From Neoscytalidium dimidiatum (taxonomy: Eukaryota > Ascomycota > Dothideomycetes > Botryosphaeriales > Botryosphaeriaceae): 20,000 bases of DNA. Made by a program: the position numbers and the translations under genes. The stretch's first letter is position 1, and each line of letters starts with the position of its first letter. Of this stretch, positions 10,120 to 19,618 are shown one piece after another. The notes under the pieces were generated by a model that had not been told where the DNA came from, did no database searches, and worked only from the letters and a program-made list of their open reading frames with translations. The stretch covers positions 1 to 20,000 of the forward strand of contig JAVSCG010000035.1 in the NCBI GenBank assembly GCA_037367355.1, given 5' to 3'.

Positions 10120-10870
10120 GAAAAAGTTCTAGCGTAATACGAGATAGTTAACTAACCGTCTTTCTCTAGAATTTTTAGAGTTTATTAGTTACGGTTCTTA
10201 TATAAGAATTAGGCTAATTTTAAGGTCGATTACTTTAGATAGAAGACTCTCCGTAGCTAGAGTATTTCTATTTAAATTAGCTTAAAATACCCTTAGTTTT
10301 TCTATAGATAAAAGAGGTTAGTTAATTTAAGTTAAAGTAGTATTAGTATCGTATATCTTTAGAGGCTTTATAGTCTATAAATCGATACTTATACTCTCTC
10401 GTAAGATACTTCTTTCTATAGATTTTATATATAGGAATCCTCGTATACTTTATTATTTTATATCTGTTTTTAAGATAGTTACGGCACTAAATTCCCTTAG
10501 AAATAATCCGTACTTTCTCTATCTTATAGCTTATTTCGTATATAAAAAGACGGCTATTAATAGCCTTTTTTTATTCCTTTTTAATATAGAACGAGATAAT
10601 AATAGATCCCGCGGATTAGTTTTCTCTTTTCTTCTTCGAGGTAGCCTAGTAGGGTTTTCTAATAGAAGATAAACCTTTATTAAAGGTCTCTATTTCCTTC
10701 TTAATAAAGAAGTTAATTAGAATATTCTTAGTTTCCCGCGTAGAGACTCTATAGATAATAATCTTATACTAGGCCTTAACTAGTTTTAGGTTAGAGTTAG
10801 AAAGAACTTTTCTAATAATATTCTTTTTTTCTAAGAGAAATTAGCTAGTATAGCCTTCGGTACTCGTAAT
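10120..10870 (-). pseudogene. LINE ORF1, C-terminal part (RIP-mutated)
   Basis: On the minus strand the frame resumes directly after the solo LTR with STEGYTS-FLLEKK and IIRKVLSNSNLKLVKA, then IIIYRVSTRETKNI and IKKEIETFNKGL. Such sequence is found in ORF1 proteins of fungal Tad1-type LINEs, which bind the element RNA. Further on (about 10,480-10,330) comes a basic stretch rich in Tyr codons (TAT/TAC) spaced like KY-RIPIYKIYRKKYLTREYKY. These are plausibly former Cys and His codons of zinc knuckles, because TGT to TAT and CAT to TAT are the RIP outcomes. The zinc-knuckle reading is inference. The 3' end is cut at 10,119 by an LTR. Confidence 0.7.
10866..10870. repeat. Target-site duplication, left copy (GTAAT)
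   Basis: GTAAT immediately precedes the LTR at 10,871 and is repeated exactly at 11,604-11,608. This is the 5-bp duplication made by Ty3/gypsy integrases. Confidence 0.9.
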
Positions 10871-11603
10871 TATAATAACGGAGCCTCTACTACTAGACTT
10901 TAGAGTTACCTAGTAGATTCGGATTTATCGAAGAGTTTATCTTAAAGACGAAGAAAGAGGAGTAATAATAGAATAAGAAGTTATATAATATAGAAGTTTA
11001 GTAGGCCTTATTATCTCTAAGTTAATATAGTATTAAATTAAAACTTTAAATTAACTATAAGAGTTAGAATACTATTTAACGAGTATATCTATATACTTTA
11101 AGAAAGCTATAATAATCTATTAGATAGTAGAGGATAGTTAGTATCCTCCGTTATCTATACGTAGTAGAGGATAGCTATAATCCCTCGTTATCTAGTAGGT
11201 TTAATAGATTCTATATAATCTAGACGCTAAAGTCTCTTTTTTAGAACCTAACTTCTACTAGTACTAGTAGACGATATTATCGCTATATTCTTATTCTATA
11301 GTACTTACTCTTACCGTCTTTCTATTTTCTACCCGCGTAGTTTCTTATCTCCTATAGATTCTCTATTAGACCGTACCTTCTTTCTAGTTACTACGTCTAT
11401 AGGCGTTCTTTCTATATAGGCGGTAGTTATTATCTATAGATATTTCTATACGCGCTATTATCCTATACTTTTAGTCTTTCTATATAAGACTAAAAAGCGC
11501 GGCTCTACTAGATATAGAGTCTTTAAGACTCTACGACTTATTTTTCTATATAGGCTCGCGGCTCTTATAGCTATAAAGCCTATATATTCTAGGGTTTATA
11601 ATA
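10871..11603 (-). repeat. Solo gypsy LTR (733 bp) inside LINE ORF1
   Basis: A complete LTR from TATAATAACGGAGCC to GGGTTTATAATA (family start TGTTACGAA when read on the minus strand), flanked on both sides by GTAAT. LINE ORF1 continues on either side. It is therefore a true insertion whose internal part was removed by recombination between its two LTRs. Its variable region (about 11,115-11,225) carries its own pair of GTAGAGGATAG-type repeats, unlike the other copies. Confidence 0.93.
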
Positions 11604-11608
11604 GTAAT
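11604..11608. repeat. Target-site duplication, right copy (GTAAT)
   Basis: GTAAT directly follows the solo LTR and is identical to 10,866-10,870. No RIP change has altered either copy. Confidence 0.9.
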
Positions 11609-12480
11609 TAGGATATTTCTCTTAAATAAAAGAGAGGTTCCTTAGATAACGGGTTTATTTATAAATCTAGCTTCTACGAAAGCTAGGTTTAGCTTTTATC
11701 AAAGCTAAATTCCGTTAAATTAGTCTTGTAGGCCGTCGTAAGAGACGGTAATTTATCTATCTTTAATAGACGTTAGTTTTATAAGCTTTAAAATTGTTTT
11801 TTTAGTTAGTTTTTTATACGATACGGTTATAAAACCGTCGTTTAGAACTAAACCTACTACTATTAAGGTGTAGAAGATAGGTTTTTTAGCCGGGGTTAGC
11901 TAGCTAGGCTAGGGTTTTTCTATAGTAGCTATAGAAATAGCTCTAAGATTCCTCGTTTTATTCGAAAGCGTATAGAATACGTTTTCGAGTATATAGACTT
12001 CGATAGCGAGAATCGACTTAGTAAAATCGATTTTCCCTTTCGCTATATATTTATAGAAGATAATTAGAAGTTTACTAAGATTATTAGCCTTAGACTAGTT
12101 ATCTTTAAGGTTAATTACCTTAATAAGATAGTCGAACGCGACTTCGATATATTCTACGGAGGACTTTAGTTTTAATTCTAATATATACTAAATTCTTTTC
12201 CTAGGGCGGTATTCGAATAGGTTAATATCTATAGAAATAGACGAGAAGAAAAGTCTTTTTTCTAGAGTTAGCGTAGGCTCTACTATTACTATTACCTTTA
12301 GTCTTCTAGATAGCGGTATTAGTTCGTCGTTTTCTATCTTAATATCTTTAATACTACTAGAACTCGTAGTATTTAAGAATTCGATAACTACCGGCGTAGC
12401 TAGTAGTTAAATAGAAGTCGAGGGGCGTAAAGAGTCTAGAAAATCTAAAGAATCTAGAGAAGAATTTCCTTAGGTTTTTA
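11609..12480 (-). pseudogene. LINE ORF1, N-terminal part (RIP-mutated)
   Basis: A minus-strand frame runs from about 12,480 to the solo LTR. It includes segments such as RRLKVIVIVEPTLTLEKRLF (about 12,310-12,250), EYIEVAFDYLIKVINLKDN (about 12,150-12,100) and KIDFTKSILAIEVYILENVF (about 12,030-11,970). The same sequence recurs on the + strand at 19,300-19,618, which shows that it is a repeated element. No enzymatic domain is expected: ORF1 of Tad1-type LINEs encodes an RNA-binding Gag-like protein. The frame resumes beyond the solo LTR at 10,870. The start codon cannot be placed because ATG has been erased. Confidence 0.72.
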
Positions 12481-13077
12481 TATTCTTTCTAAAGAGAAGA
12501 AAAGGTAATAATAGAAAATAAGACTAGAAAGAAATTGCCGGCTTTAGTTTCGTCTAAACTAAGCCGTAAATAAATAAATTTCTAGTAAGAGCGGGGAATT
12601 TTCTTAGTTACTTTCTTCTAAGAAGTAACTAAAGCGTTTTCGGCGGCTATTCGTTTAAGCTTCTCGCTTATTCTCGGTTATTTTTAGTTCGTTTAGATAT
12701 AGAAGTTATAAAAACTCTACGTATATAGGCCGCGAAAAAAAAGAAAAGTAACGAAGAAAAGAAAGCGCTTCTTCGTCTTAAATTTAAATATATAAACGCG
12801 CTCTAAATTTAGTATAACTTAATATAAAAGTACGCGTAGATATTCTTTATTAGTTCTATAAATTTAGTACGTTTTTAGGTCGATTTAGAAATTTAATAGA
12901 GATACGAAGATAAAAGACGATAATTCGGTCTAATAAGGTCTCTTTTCTATGTAATAACGTAGTAGCGCGTATAGCTATAAAGCTAGAATTCGAGAATCTA
13001 GCTAAAAAAAATTAAGAGCTTTTAATAGATACTAGTCTTAGCGCTTTTTCTTAAGGTTAATTTTAAAGGTATAGTCT
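12481..13077 (-). other. LINE 5'UTR
   Basis: This leader lies upstream of ORF1 on the minus strand and is shared, inverted, with 3,195-3,710; its first 100-odd bases are also shared with about 2,600-2,710. It begins close to the LTR target duplication with TTAACCTTAAGAAAAAGCGC and shows no coding frame. In LINEs this region holds an internal promoter; no specific promoter motif is recognisable here. Confidence 0.72.
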
Positions 13078-13078
13078 A

Positions 13079-13099
13079 CTACTATTATCTACTAATACT
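13079..13099 (+). repeat. Target-site duplication, right copy (LINE insertion)
   Basis: TACTATTATCTACTAATACT repeats the LTR sequence found at 4034-4054 on the other side of the LINE. It marks the 5' end of the LINE at about 13,077. Confidence 0.7.
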
Positions 13100-13471
13100 A
13101 GTAGAAGTTAAAATCTAAAAAGTAGACTTTAGCGTCTAAGTTACGAAAAACCTATAAGATTTATATAGATTAGAGCTAATCTAAACCTCTAATCTAAGAC
13201 TCTAATCTAATACTATAATTCTTAGATTACTATAGCTCTCTTCTAGTATATAGATACGCTTATTAGATAGTACTTTAACCCTTATAGTTAACTTAAAGTT
13301 CTAATTTAATACTATATTAACTTAAAGGTAATAAGGCCTACTAAACTTCTATATTACGTAACTTCTTATTCTATTATTACTTTCCTTTCCTCGTCTTTAA
13401 GATAAACCCTTTAATAAATTTAAACCTACTAGGTAACTCTAAAGTCTAGTAGTAGAGGCCCTATTATTATA
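13079..13471 (+). repeat. Second half of the gypsy LTR split by the LINE
   Basis: It continues the LTR from the point where the half at 3711-4054 stops, and ends in AGGCCCTATTATTATA, the RIP form of the GGCCCCGTCGTTACA ending. The variable region matches that of the LTRs at 15,711 and 18,585. It is followed at once by pol sequence in mid-frame, with no primer binding site or gag. It is therefore not a normal 5' LTR of the element that follows. Confidence 0.9.
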
Positions 13472-15713
13472 GAAGTCTACGCGGAGGACGCTATAATATA
13501 AGAAATTAGAAATCTAAAAAACGACCTCTAAGTAACGAAAGACGTAGAAGAAATAATCCTATTTTTAGAACTAATCTACGTCCTAATAAAACTATAAGAG
13601 AAACTTATAAAAGATATATATAAGGCCCTAGTATATAGTTACTAAGAAACCGATAAAACGATCGAGAGAATTATAAGAAATTACTACTTTTTAGAACTTA
13701 GAAGAATAGTCTAGCGGATAGTTACGTAATACGATCTTTATATTTAAAGTAAAGTAGTAAAATACGTACTCTATAAACTACTCTAGCTACTATTAATATC
13801 TAAGCGCTCTTAGTAATCTATCTTATTAGATTTTATTATAGACCTATCTAAGTTAGAAGAACTACTTATTAAAGTTAAGTATAATTTAGTACTAGTTATC
13901 GTAGATAGAATAATAAAATACGTATATTATCTACTATATCTAAAGAAAGTAAACGCGGAGGATCTTATATATACGTTTCTAAGAACTATTCTTAGTAACT
14001 ATAAACTACTCGAAGAACTTATATTAAATAGAGATAGACTATTTATATTATAATTTTAGTAGACTCTTACTAAATAATTTAGAGCGAAATATAAGCTCTT
14101 AACTACGGTATATCTATAGATAGACGAATAAACGAAATAGACTAATTAAATACTAGAATAATATCTACGCTATTATCTTAACTATATATAGAATAACTAG
14201 GTAGAATTATTACTACTAGCTTAGTTCGCGTATAATAGCTCTAAAGTATCGATAATATAAGAATTATTGTTCTATACTAATTATAATTATAAGCTATTAA
14301 CCTATAAAAAACCGATATCGAGTAAATTATTAGCCTAAAAAGAAATTCTTAAGGCCGACTAGCTAAAGATACTCTATAAATAACTATACTTAGATCTAGA
14401 ATTCGTAGTCCTATAAATAGATAAATACTATAATAAATAATACTAGAAGATACTATAGCTAAAGAAGAAGAATAAAGTTTACCTTCTTAGAAAAAATATT
14501 AGAATAAAGCGACTAAATAATAAGCTAGATTTTAAGAAAATAGAACTATTCCGAATTAAAGAAAAAATTAGAAAAGTTAACTTCCGCCTTAAATTACTGG
14601 AAATAATATAAATATACTCTATTTTCTATATATTTCTTCTAGAACTAGTACCGAAGAACGTTAAAACCGTAATCTATATAGAGGAAATACTTCTAGAAAA
14701 TTTGGACGCCGATAAAAACCGAGACTAGAAAGTAGAGAAAGTCCTTAATAGTAGCTATATCAACGGTTAATTCTAATACCTCCTTAAATAGAAGAGAGAA
14801 TAGAATAATATCTAGAAACCACTAGAAAATTACGACGGATACGGATAGCTTATTAATAAATTCTATCGCTAAAATTTAGATCGACTAATATCGCCGACTT
14901 ATAAAAAACGAAGAATCTAAAATTAAAATTAGAAAATAAAAACTACCGCGCCTAATTAACTAGTTTAAAACTTTTAGACGATATAGTAGTAGAACTAACG
15001 CTAGGCGATCTAATAAAATAGAATAGACCTATAATAGCGTTAGCTAAGACGTTACTATATATATACTTTACTAATTACTTCTTCTTAGCGTTTTTAAGGT
15101 TAATAGAATTTCTAGCCTCGTAAGCTATCTTTAAACGATCTAGCTTCTTAAGATTCTTAATAGTCTACGTCTTCTTAGAAATTATTAGGCTTCTACGACG
15201 GCGTAATAGGTCTTACTACTTACGAATACGCTATAATCGGGCTATATTTTTCTAAAGAAGATCTAGTACTACTTACTTCTCTAACTTAGCCTTATTAATA
15301 GTGCGCTTTAATTAAAAAACTATAATAGTTAGTATAAAGCTTTAAAAAACGAAAGAAGAACGAATAATTAGAATCCTCTAAGCTGCTACTATTATAGACG
15401 GATAAATCTTAATAAATATATTCGCTATAATATTTATAGCTAAGGTTTATCTTATAAACTACCTCTATCTTACCCGGCTTATAACGAGCGTTCGCTAATA
15501 AATATGCGGTATAAGAAATAGATATCCTCTTACTAAAAAAATTAATTTTAGAGGCTAAAGACTTACGCTTAGTCTTCTAGAAATTACGCTTACGCTTAAA
15601 AGATATAACGGAATAAAACTTATAAGAGAGAAAATAAAGAAGCGATAGAAGCCTAAGATATAGATAAATAGATAAATTTTTAGGCCGAAGATCTTTAAAA
15701 GGGGGGATAGTAT
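13472..15713 (+). pseudogene. Ty3/gypsy pol remnant: integrase with chromodomain and long C-terminal tail
   Basis: A single + frame of about 745 codons runs from 13,472 to the LTR without a net frame change; all its stops are TAA or TAG. It starts upstream of integrase (EVYAEDAII-EIRNL). The integrase zinc-finger region is near 13,600-13,740 (decayed H-x-H ... KTIERIIRNYYFLELRRIV ... YDLYI for C-x2-C). The catalytic core has LDFIIDLSKLE (first Asp), NRDRLF (from about 14,028) and TK-TN-ILE-YLRYYLNY around the Glu, which is now Lys. Then come NKVYLLRKNI, FRIKEKIRKVNFRLKL and a chromodomain at about 14,710-14,870 (KVEKVLNSSYINGQF, then decayed YLVKWKG and TWEPLEN). A Q-rich tail of some 240 codons ends in KFLGRRSLKGGI, overlapping the polypurine tract. 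RT and RNase H are missing. Chromodomain integrases direct insertion to heterochromatin. Confidence 0.88.
15697..15708 (+). other. Polypurine tract
   Basis: AAAAGGGGGGAT lies two bases before the 3' LTR. It is the primer site for plus-strand DNA synthesis in LTR retrotransposons. Its place and strand show that the LTR begins at TATTATAAA (TGTTACGAA) on the + strand, which sets the orientation for every other copy in the window. Confidence 0.85.
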
Positions 15714-16425
15714 TATAAACCCTAGAATATATAGGCTTTATAGCTACAAGGAACGTAAGTCTATATAAGAAAATAAGCTATAAGGCTCTAAAAATCCTAC
15801 GTATAGTAAAGCCGTACTCTTTAGTCTCGTACGAGAAGGCTAAGAATATAAGACGACGGTGTATATAGAAATACTAGTAGATAATAACTACTATCTATAT
15901 AAGAGAAACGCTCTTAAGCGTAATAATTAGAAAGAAGATATAGTCTAACGGAAAGCCTATAAGAAATAAAGAACTATATAAGTAGAAAGTAGAAAGTTAA
16001 TAAGAATAAGTACTATAAGATAAGAATATAGTGGTAGTATTATTTACTAATTCTAGTAGAAGTTAGAATTTAAAAAGTAGGCTTTAGCGCTTAAGTTATA
16101 AAAAACCTATAGAATCTATATAGATTAGAGCTAATCTAAACCTCTAATCTAAGATTCTAATCTAATATTATAATTCTTAGATTACTATAGCTCTCTTCTA
16201 GTATATAGATACGCTTATTAGATAGTACTTTAACTCTTATAGTTAACTTAAAGTTCTAATTTAATACTATATTAATTTAGAGGTAATAAGGCCCACTAAA
16301 CTTCTATATTATATAACTTCTTATTTTATTATTACTTCTCTTTTCTTATCTTTAAGATAAACTTTTCGATAAACTTAAATCTACTAGATAACTTCGAAGC
16401 CTAGTAGTAGAGGCCTATTATTATA
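15711..16425 (+). repeat. 3' LTR of the integrase-bearing gypsy element (715 bp)
   Basis: A full LTR from TATTATAAACCCTAGAATATA to AGGCCTATTATTATA, directly after the polypurine tract. It serves here as the reference for the family: TATA-like site at 15,896, variable region at about 16,110-16,215, and an end that pairs with the start (TGTTAC / GTTACA before mutation). No obvious 5-bp duplication links its right flank (TCTAT) to the left end of any candidate 5' LTR. Confidence 0.92.
15896..15903 (+). promoter_or_regulatory. LTR TATA box (mutated form)
   Basis: TATATAAG aligns with TATAAAAG at 3898-3905 in the other + strand LTR, about 186 bases into the LTR. It is the likely core promoter of the LTR. 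Confidence 0.5.
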
Positions 16426-16535
16426 TCTATTAAGTATAGCTTAATCTTACTATTACTTAATATTCTCTATCTTATTAGATTCTAATATACTATTATAAAG
16501 TTCTCTAGTTTCGCTATTTACGAGGTCTTTATTAG
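16426..16535. other. Short spacer between two inverted LTRs
   Basis: This 110-bp stretch separates the + strand 3' LTR from the minus-strand LTR. If the LTR at 16,536 is a solo insertion, this is the continuation, on the minus strand, of the gag-bearing element at 17,253-18,584. I see no domain in it. Confidence 0.4.
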
Positions 16536-17252
16536 TATAATAACGGGGCCTCTACTACTAGGCTTCGAAGTTACCTAGTAGATTTAGGTTTTATTAAAGA
16601 GTTTACCTTAAAGATAAGAAAAGAAAAGTAATAATAGAATAAGAAGTTACGTAACGTAAGAGTTTAATAGGCCTTATTACCTCTAAGTTAATATAGTATT
16701 AAATTAGAACTTTAGATTTAACTATAAGAGTTAAAGTACTATCTAACGAGCGTATCTATATACTATAGAAAAGCTAGAATAATCTAAGTTAATACTACTA
16801 GATTAATACTATTAGATTAAGAGATTTAGATTAGATTAATTTAAATAGGTCGCGTAGCTATTACGTAACGCGGGCGCTTAAGTCTATTTTTTAGTTTCTA
16901 ACTTCTAATAGTATTAGTAGATAATACTACTATTATACTTTTATCTATAGTATCTATTCTTATCGTCTTTTTACTTTTTACTTACTTAGTTTTTTATCTT
17001 CTATAGGTTCTCTATTAGACTATATCTTCTTTCTAGTTACTACGCGCGTAGGCGTTCTTCTTATACGGGCGGTAGTTATTATCTACTAGTATTTCTATAC
17101 GCGTTATTATCTTATAATCTTAGTCTTTCTATATAGAACTAAAGAGCGCGGCTCTATTAGACGTAGGATTCTTAAGGCCCTACGGCTTATTTTCCCGTAC
17201 GAGCTTATGGCCTCTATAGCTATAAAGCCCGTATATTCTAGAATTCGTAATA
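16536..17252 (-). repeat. Gypsy LTR (717 bp), probably solo
   Basis: A complete LTR from TATAATAACGGGGCCTC to GAATTCGTAATA. The five bases before it (ATTAG) and after it (ATCGG) differ only by a C/T and a G/A change, so they fit one target duplication altered by RIP-type mutation. Its variable region has the same TTGGATCAA-unit arrangement as the unmutated copy at 19,619, but with fewer units. It lies inverted to the LTR at 15,711-16,425, with 110 bp between them. Confidence 0.9.
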
Positions 17253-18584
17253 ATCGGCTAGAAAGTACTTCTTAATATCTTCTTTTATAGTCTCTTCTAA
17301 TTTTTAAAGTATTATATTAAGTCGTTATAGCTTACTAGAATACTACTTTATAGCGTTTTTATTACTTTAGTAGATAGTATAATTATCGTTATAGTACGCT
17401 ATCTAGCTTAGAACTATATAGTCTACTATTTTTATAGTAGCAATTTTTAGTAGCGCCTTCTATTTCTAGATAGCCGCCGCTACTTTCTATAACTCTTTCT
17501 TTGAGTATTTATATTCTACGCCCTATTTATCTCTATATTAAATATATAGTTCTTTCTTATAGAGCTCTCTTTCTTTTTTACTCTATTTTCTTTTCTTACT
17601 CTTATTATTATCGTTCTTTTTATTCTTATCTTTATCTCGCTAGATTATATTATCTATTTCTATAGCGTCGCCTTCTTTCTAGATATAGCGAGATCTAGCT
17701 TACTTTAAGATATTAGCGTTATACTTCTTCTTATTAAACTATCTTTTCGTACGACGCTTATCTATAAGTAGGGCTAGTTTAATTATATTATTAAAGGTTT
17801 CTAGTTCTTTATAATATATTATAGCTTCTTTAATCTTATCTCTTAATTCTTAGTAGTAAAAGATATATAGCGTAAAATTAGAGTGCCCGTTTATAAGATA
17901 TACTACGTCTTAGAATTTAGCTATATAGTCTTAGACTATTTCTTTCTATTTTAGGTTTATAAGGGTCTTTATAGCTAGATAGTTCTTATTAATACTACTA
18001 AAGGCTATCTTAAGCTACTTTATAAAGTTTTAATAGTCGCTAAAGATCGTTAAGATTATTTTAAACTATAGATATATAGGTTTCTTTTAGTATTTACGCT
18101 TAAAAGATTAGAACTACTATTCTACTAATTCTCTAAAGTAGATATTAGCGTATAGAACTTATTTAGCGAAACTAACGAAGTTATTATATATAAAGTATAT
18201 ATAGTTATTTAGCTATATAATAAAGACTTAAATCTTTTTTTAGTCTTTATAGTATAGGTCTAGCTTTAGAATCTTAACCTTAGTAGTTAGTAGTAGAGCG
18301 GATATCTAGATAAGCTAAATACGTAGAATTATATTTTTATTTTAAAGTTCTAGAATTATATTAAGTAGCTTCTTATTAGTTAGTATATTAGAGTATTAGT
18401 TTCCCGCTATTATATTATATTACGGTAGTTACTACGAGCTAAGAGTATTCTATATCTCTTATACGTACTCGTTACTTAGTACGTCTACTATAATAGCTAA
18501 TACTATTAGTACTTCTTAGAAAAAGAGAATACTTCTTATTTTCTATTTAAATTGCTTTCTTTCCTATAAGAATAGTAGTTAAAG
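17253..18584 (-). pseudogene. Ty3/gypsy gag remnant (third family), RIP-mutated
   Basis: On the minus strand, from about 18,290 to 17,560, the sequence reads LKLDLYYKD-KKI-VFII-LNNYIYF, then FVSFAK-VLYANIYFREL. It continues with KIAFSSINKNYLAIKTLINLK-KEIV-DYIAKF-DVVYLINGHSN and LRDKIKEAIIYYKELETFNNIIKLALLIDKR. This is the capsid-like Gag core of fungal Ty3/gypsy elements (a Q-x-F-x-T-Q-L-type start, then L-Q-K-G-x-V-x-D-Y-x-x-x-F). It ends in a Lys-rich stretch (about 17,630-17,570). Around 17,440 there is a possible decayed CCHC knuckle (NCYYKNSRLYSS). Dashes are TAG/TAA at former Gln codons. The region before gag (18,400-18,584) has no recognisable domain. It differs clearly from the gag at 8,770. 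LTRs of one family flank it on both sides, but without a shared target duplication or polypurine tract. Confidence 0.72.
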
Positions 18585-19299
18585 TATAATAACGGGCCTC
18601 TACTATTAGACTTTAAAGTTATCTAATAGATTTAGGTTTATTAAAGAGTTTATCTTAAAGACGAGGAAAGAAGAGTAATAATAGAATAAAAAGTTATATA
18701 ACGTAGAAGTTTAGTAGGCCTTATTATCTCTAAGTTAATATAGTATTAAATTAGAACTTTAAGTTAACTATAAGAGTCGAAGTACTATCTAATAAGCGTA
18801 TTTATATACTAGAAAAGAGCTATAGTAATCTAAGAATTATAGTATTAAATTAGAGTCTTAGATTAGAAGTTTAGATTAGCTCTAATCTATATAGATTCTA
18901 TAGATTTCTTATAACTTAGACGCTAAAGCCTACTTTTTAGATTTTAACTTTTACTAGAGTTAGCGAATAATACTACTACTATATTTTTATCTCGTAGTAC
19001 TTATTCTTATCGACTTTCTACTTTCTATTTATACGGTTTTTTATTTCTTATAGGCTTTCCGTTAGACTATATCTTCTTTCTAATTATTACGCCTAGAGGC
19101 GTTTCTCTTATATAGACGGTAGTTATTATCTATTAGTATTCCCGTATACGCCGTCGTCTCGTATTCTTAGTCTTTTTATACGGGACTAGAGAGTACGGCT
19201 CTACTATACGTAGGATTCTTAGAGTCTTACGGCTTATTTTCTCGTATAGGCTTATATTCCTCGTAGCTATAAAGCCCATATATTCTAGAATTTATAATA
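18585..19299 (-). repeat. Gypsy LTR (715 bp) with mismatched flanks
   Basis: A complete LTR from TATAATAACGGGCC to AGAATTTATAATA. The left flank (TAAAG) leads into the minus-strand gag region and the right flank (TCCTT) into LINE ORF1 on the + strand; the two do not match. It could be the 5' LTR of the gag-bearing element at 17,253-18,584 or an LTR formed by recombination. Its variable region belongs to the same type as those at 13,079-13,471 and 15,711-16,425. Confidence 0.88.
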
Positions 19300-19618
19300 T
19301 CCTTCTTTAAATCCTTTAGATTTCCTAGACTATCTACGCTTCTTAACTTCTATTTAACTATTAACTACGCCGATAGTTATTAAATTCTTAAATACTACGA
19401 GTTCTAGTAATATCGAAGATATTAAAATAGAAAACGACGAACTAATATCGCTATCTAGAAGGCTAAAGGTAAACTAAGACTCTAAACGAGTAATAATAAT
19501 AATAAAGTCTACGCTAACTCTAGAAAAAAGACTTTTCTTCTTATCTATCTCTATAGGTATTAACCCGTTTAAATACCGCCTTAAGAAAAGAACTTAATAT
19601 ATACTAGAATTAAAACTA
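19300..19618 (+). pseudogene. LINE ORF1 fragment, third LINE copy (RIP-mutated)
   Basis: This stretch matches the minus strand at about 12,460-12,170 nearly throughout, with mostly C/T and G/A differences: TCTATTTAACTA, GTTCTAGTAATATCGAAGATATT, GAAAAAAGACTTTTCTTCT. It therefore encodes part of the LINE ORF1 RNA-binding protein. It is cut on the left by the LTR ending at 19,299 and on the right by the LTR starting at 19,619. The last bases (AACTA) are the likely target site of the right-hand LTR, because the intact LINE reads AACTAAAGTCC there. Confidence 0.8.

Larger units (their letters stand above)
4055..13077 (-). mobile_element. Tad1-like LINE (non-LTR retrotransposon), interrupted by LTR elements
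   Basis: Read on the minus strand, this element has a 5'UTR (13,077-about 12,480), ORF1 (about 12,480-10,120), and ORF2 with endonuclease, RT and RNase H (about 8,140-4,480). It also has a 3'UTR and a TAAA-repeat tail at 4055-4075. It lies inside an LTR, with the LTR's target sequence repeated at both edges. A solo LTR (10,871-11,603) and a block of gypsy gag plus LTR (8,146-10,119) interrupt it. Removing these leaves about 6.3 kb, compatible with a Tad1-type element that has lost some sequence between ORF1 and ORF2. Domain order and the C-terminal RNase H support the Tad1 clade. The copy is inactivated by RIP. Confidence 0.88.

Noticed and set aside
14990..15690. A fairly open minus-strand frame opposite the C-terminal tail of the integrase gene
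   Set aside because: The + strand frame is continuous with integrase and reaches the LTR in phase, which explains the region. The minus-strand frame looks open mainly because RIP places few stops in that register.
17253..18584. A complete minus-strand LTR element bounded by the LTRs at 16,536 and 18,585
   Set aside because: The outer flanks (ATTAG, TCCTT) do not match, there is no polypurine tract before the LTR at 16,536, and that LTR has its own RIP-compatible duplication. It remains possible but is not supported.
1..19618. Use of a non-standard genetic code, suggested by long frames interrupted only by TAA/TAG
   Set aside because: The stops fall at positions where the families have Gln or Trp, and non-coding LTRs show the same CA-to-TA change. 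RIP explains it without recoding.
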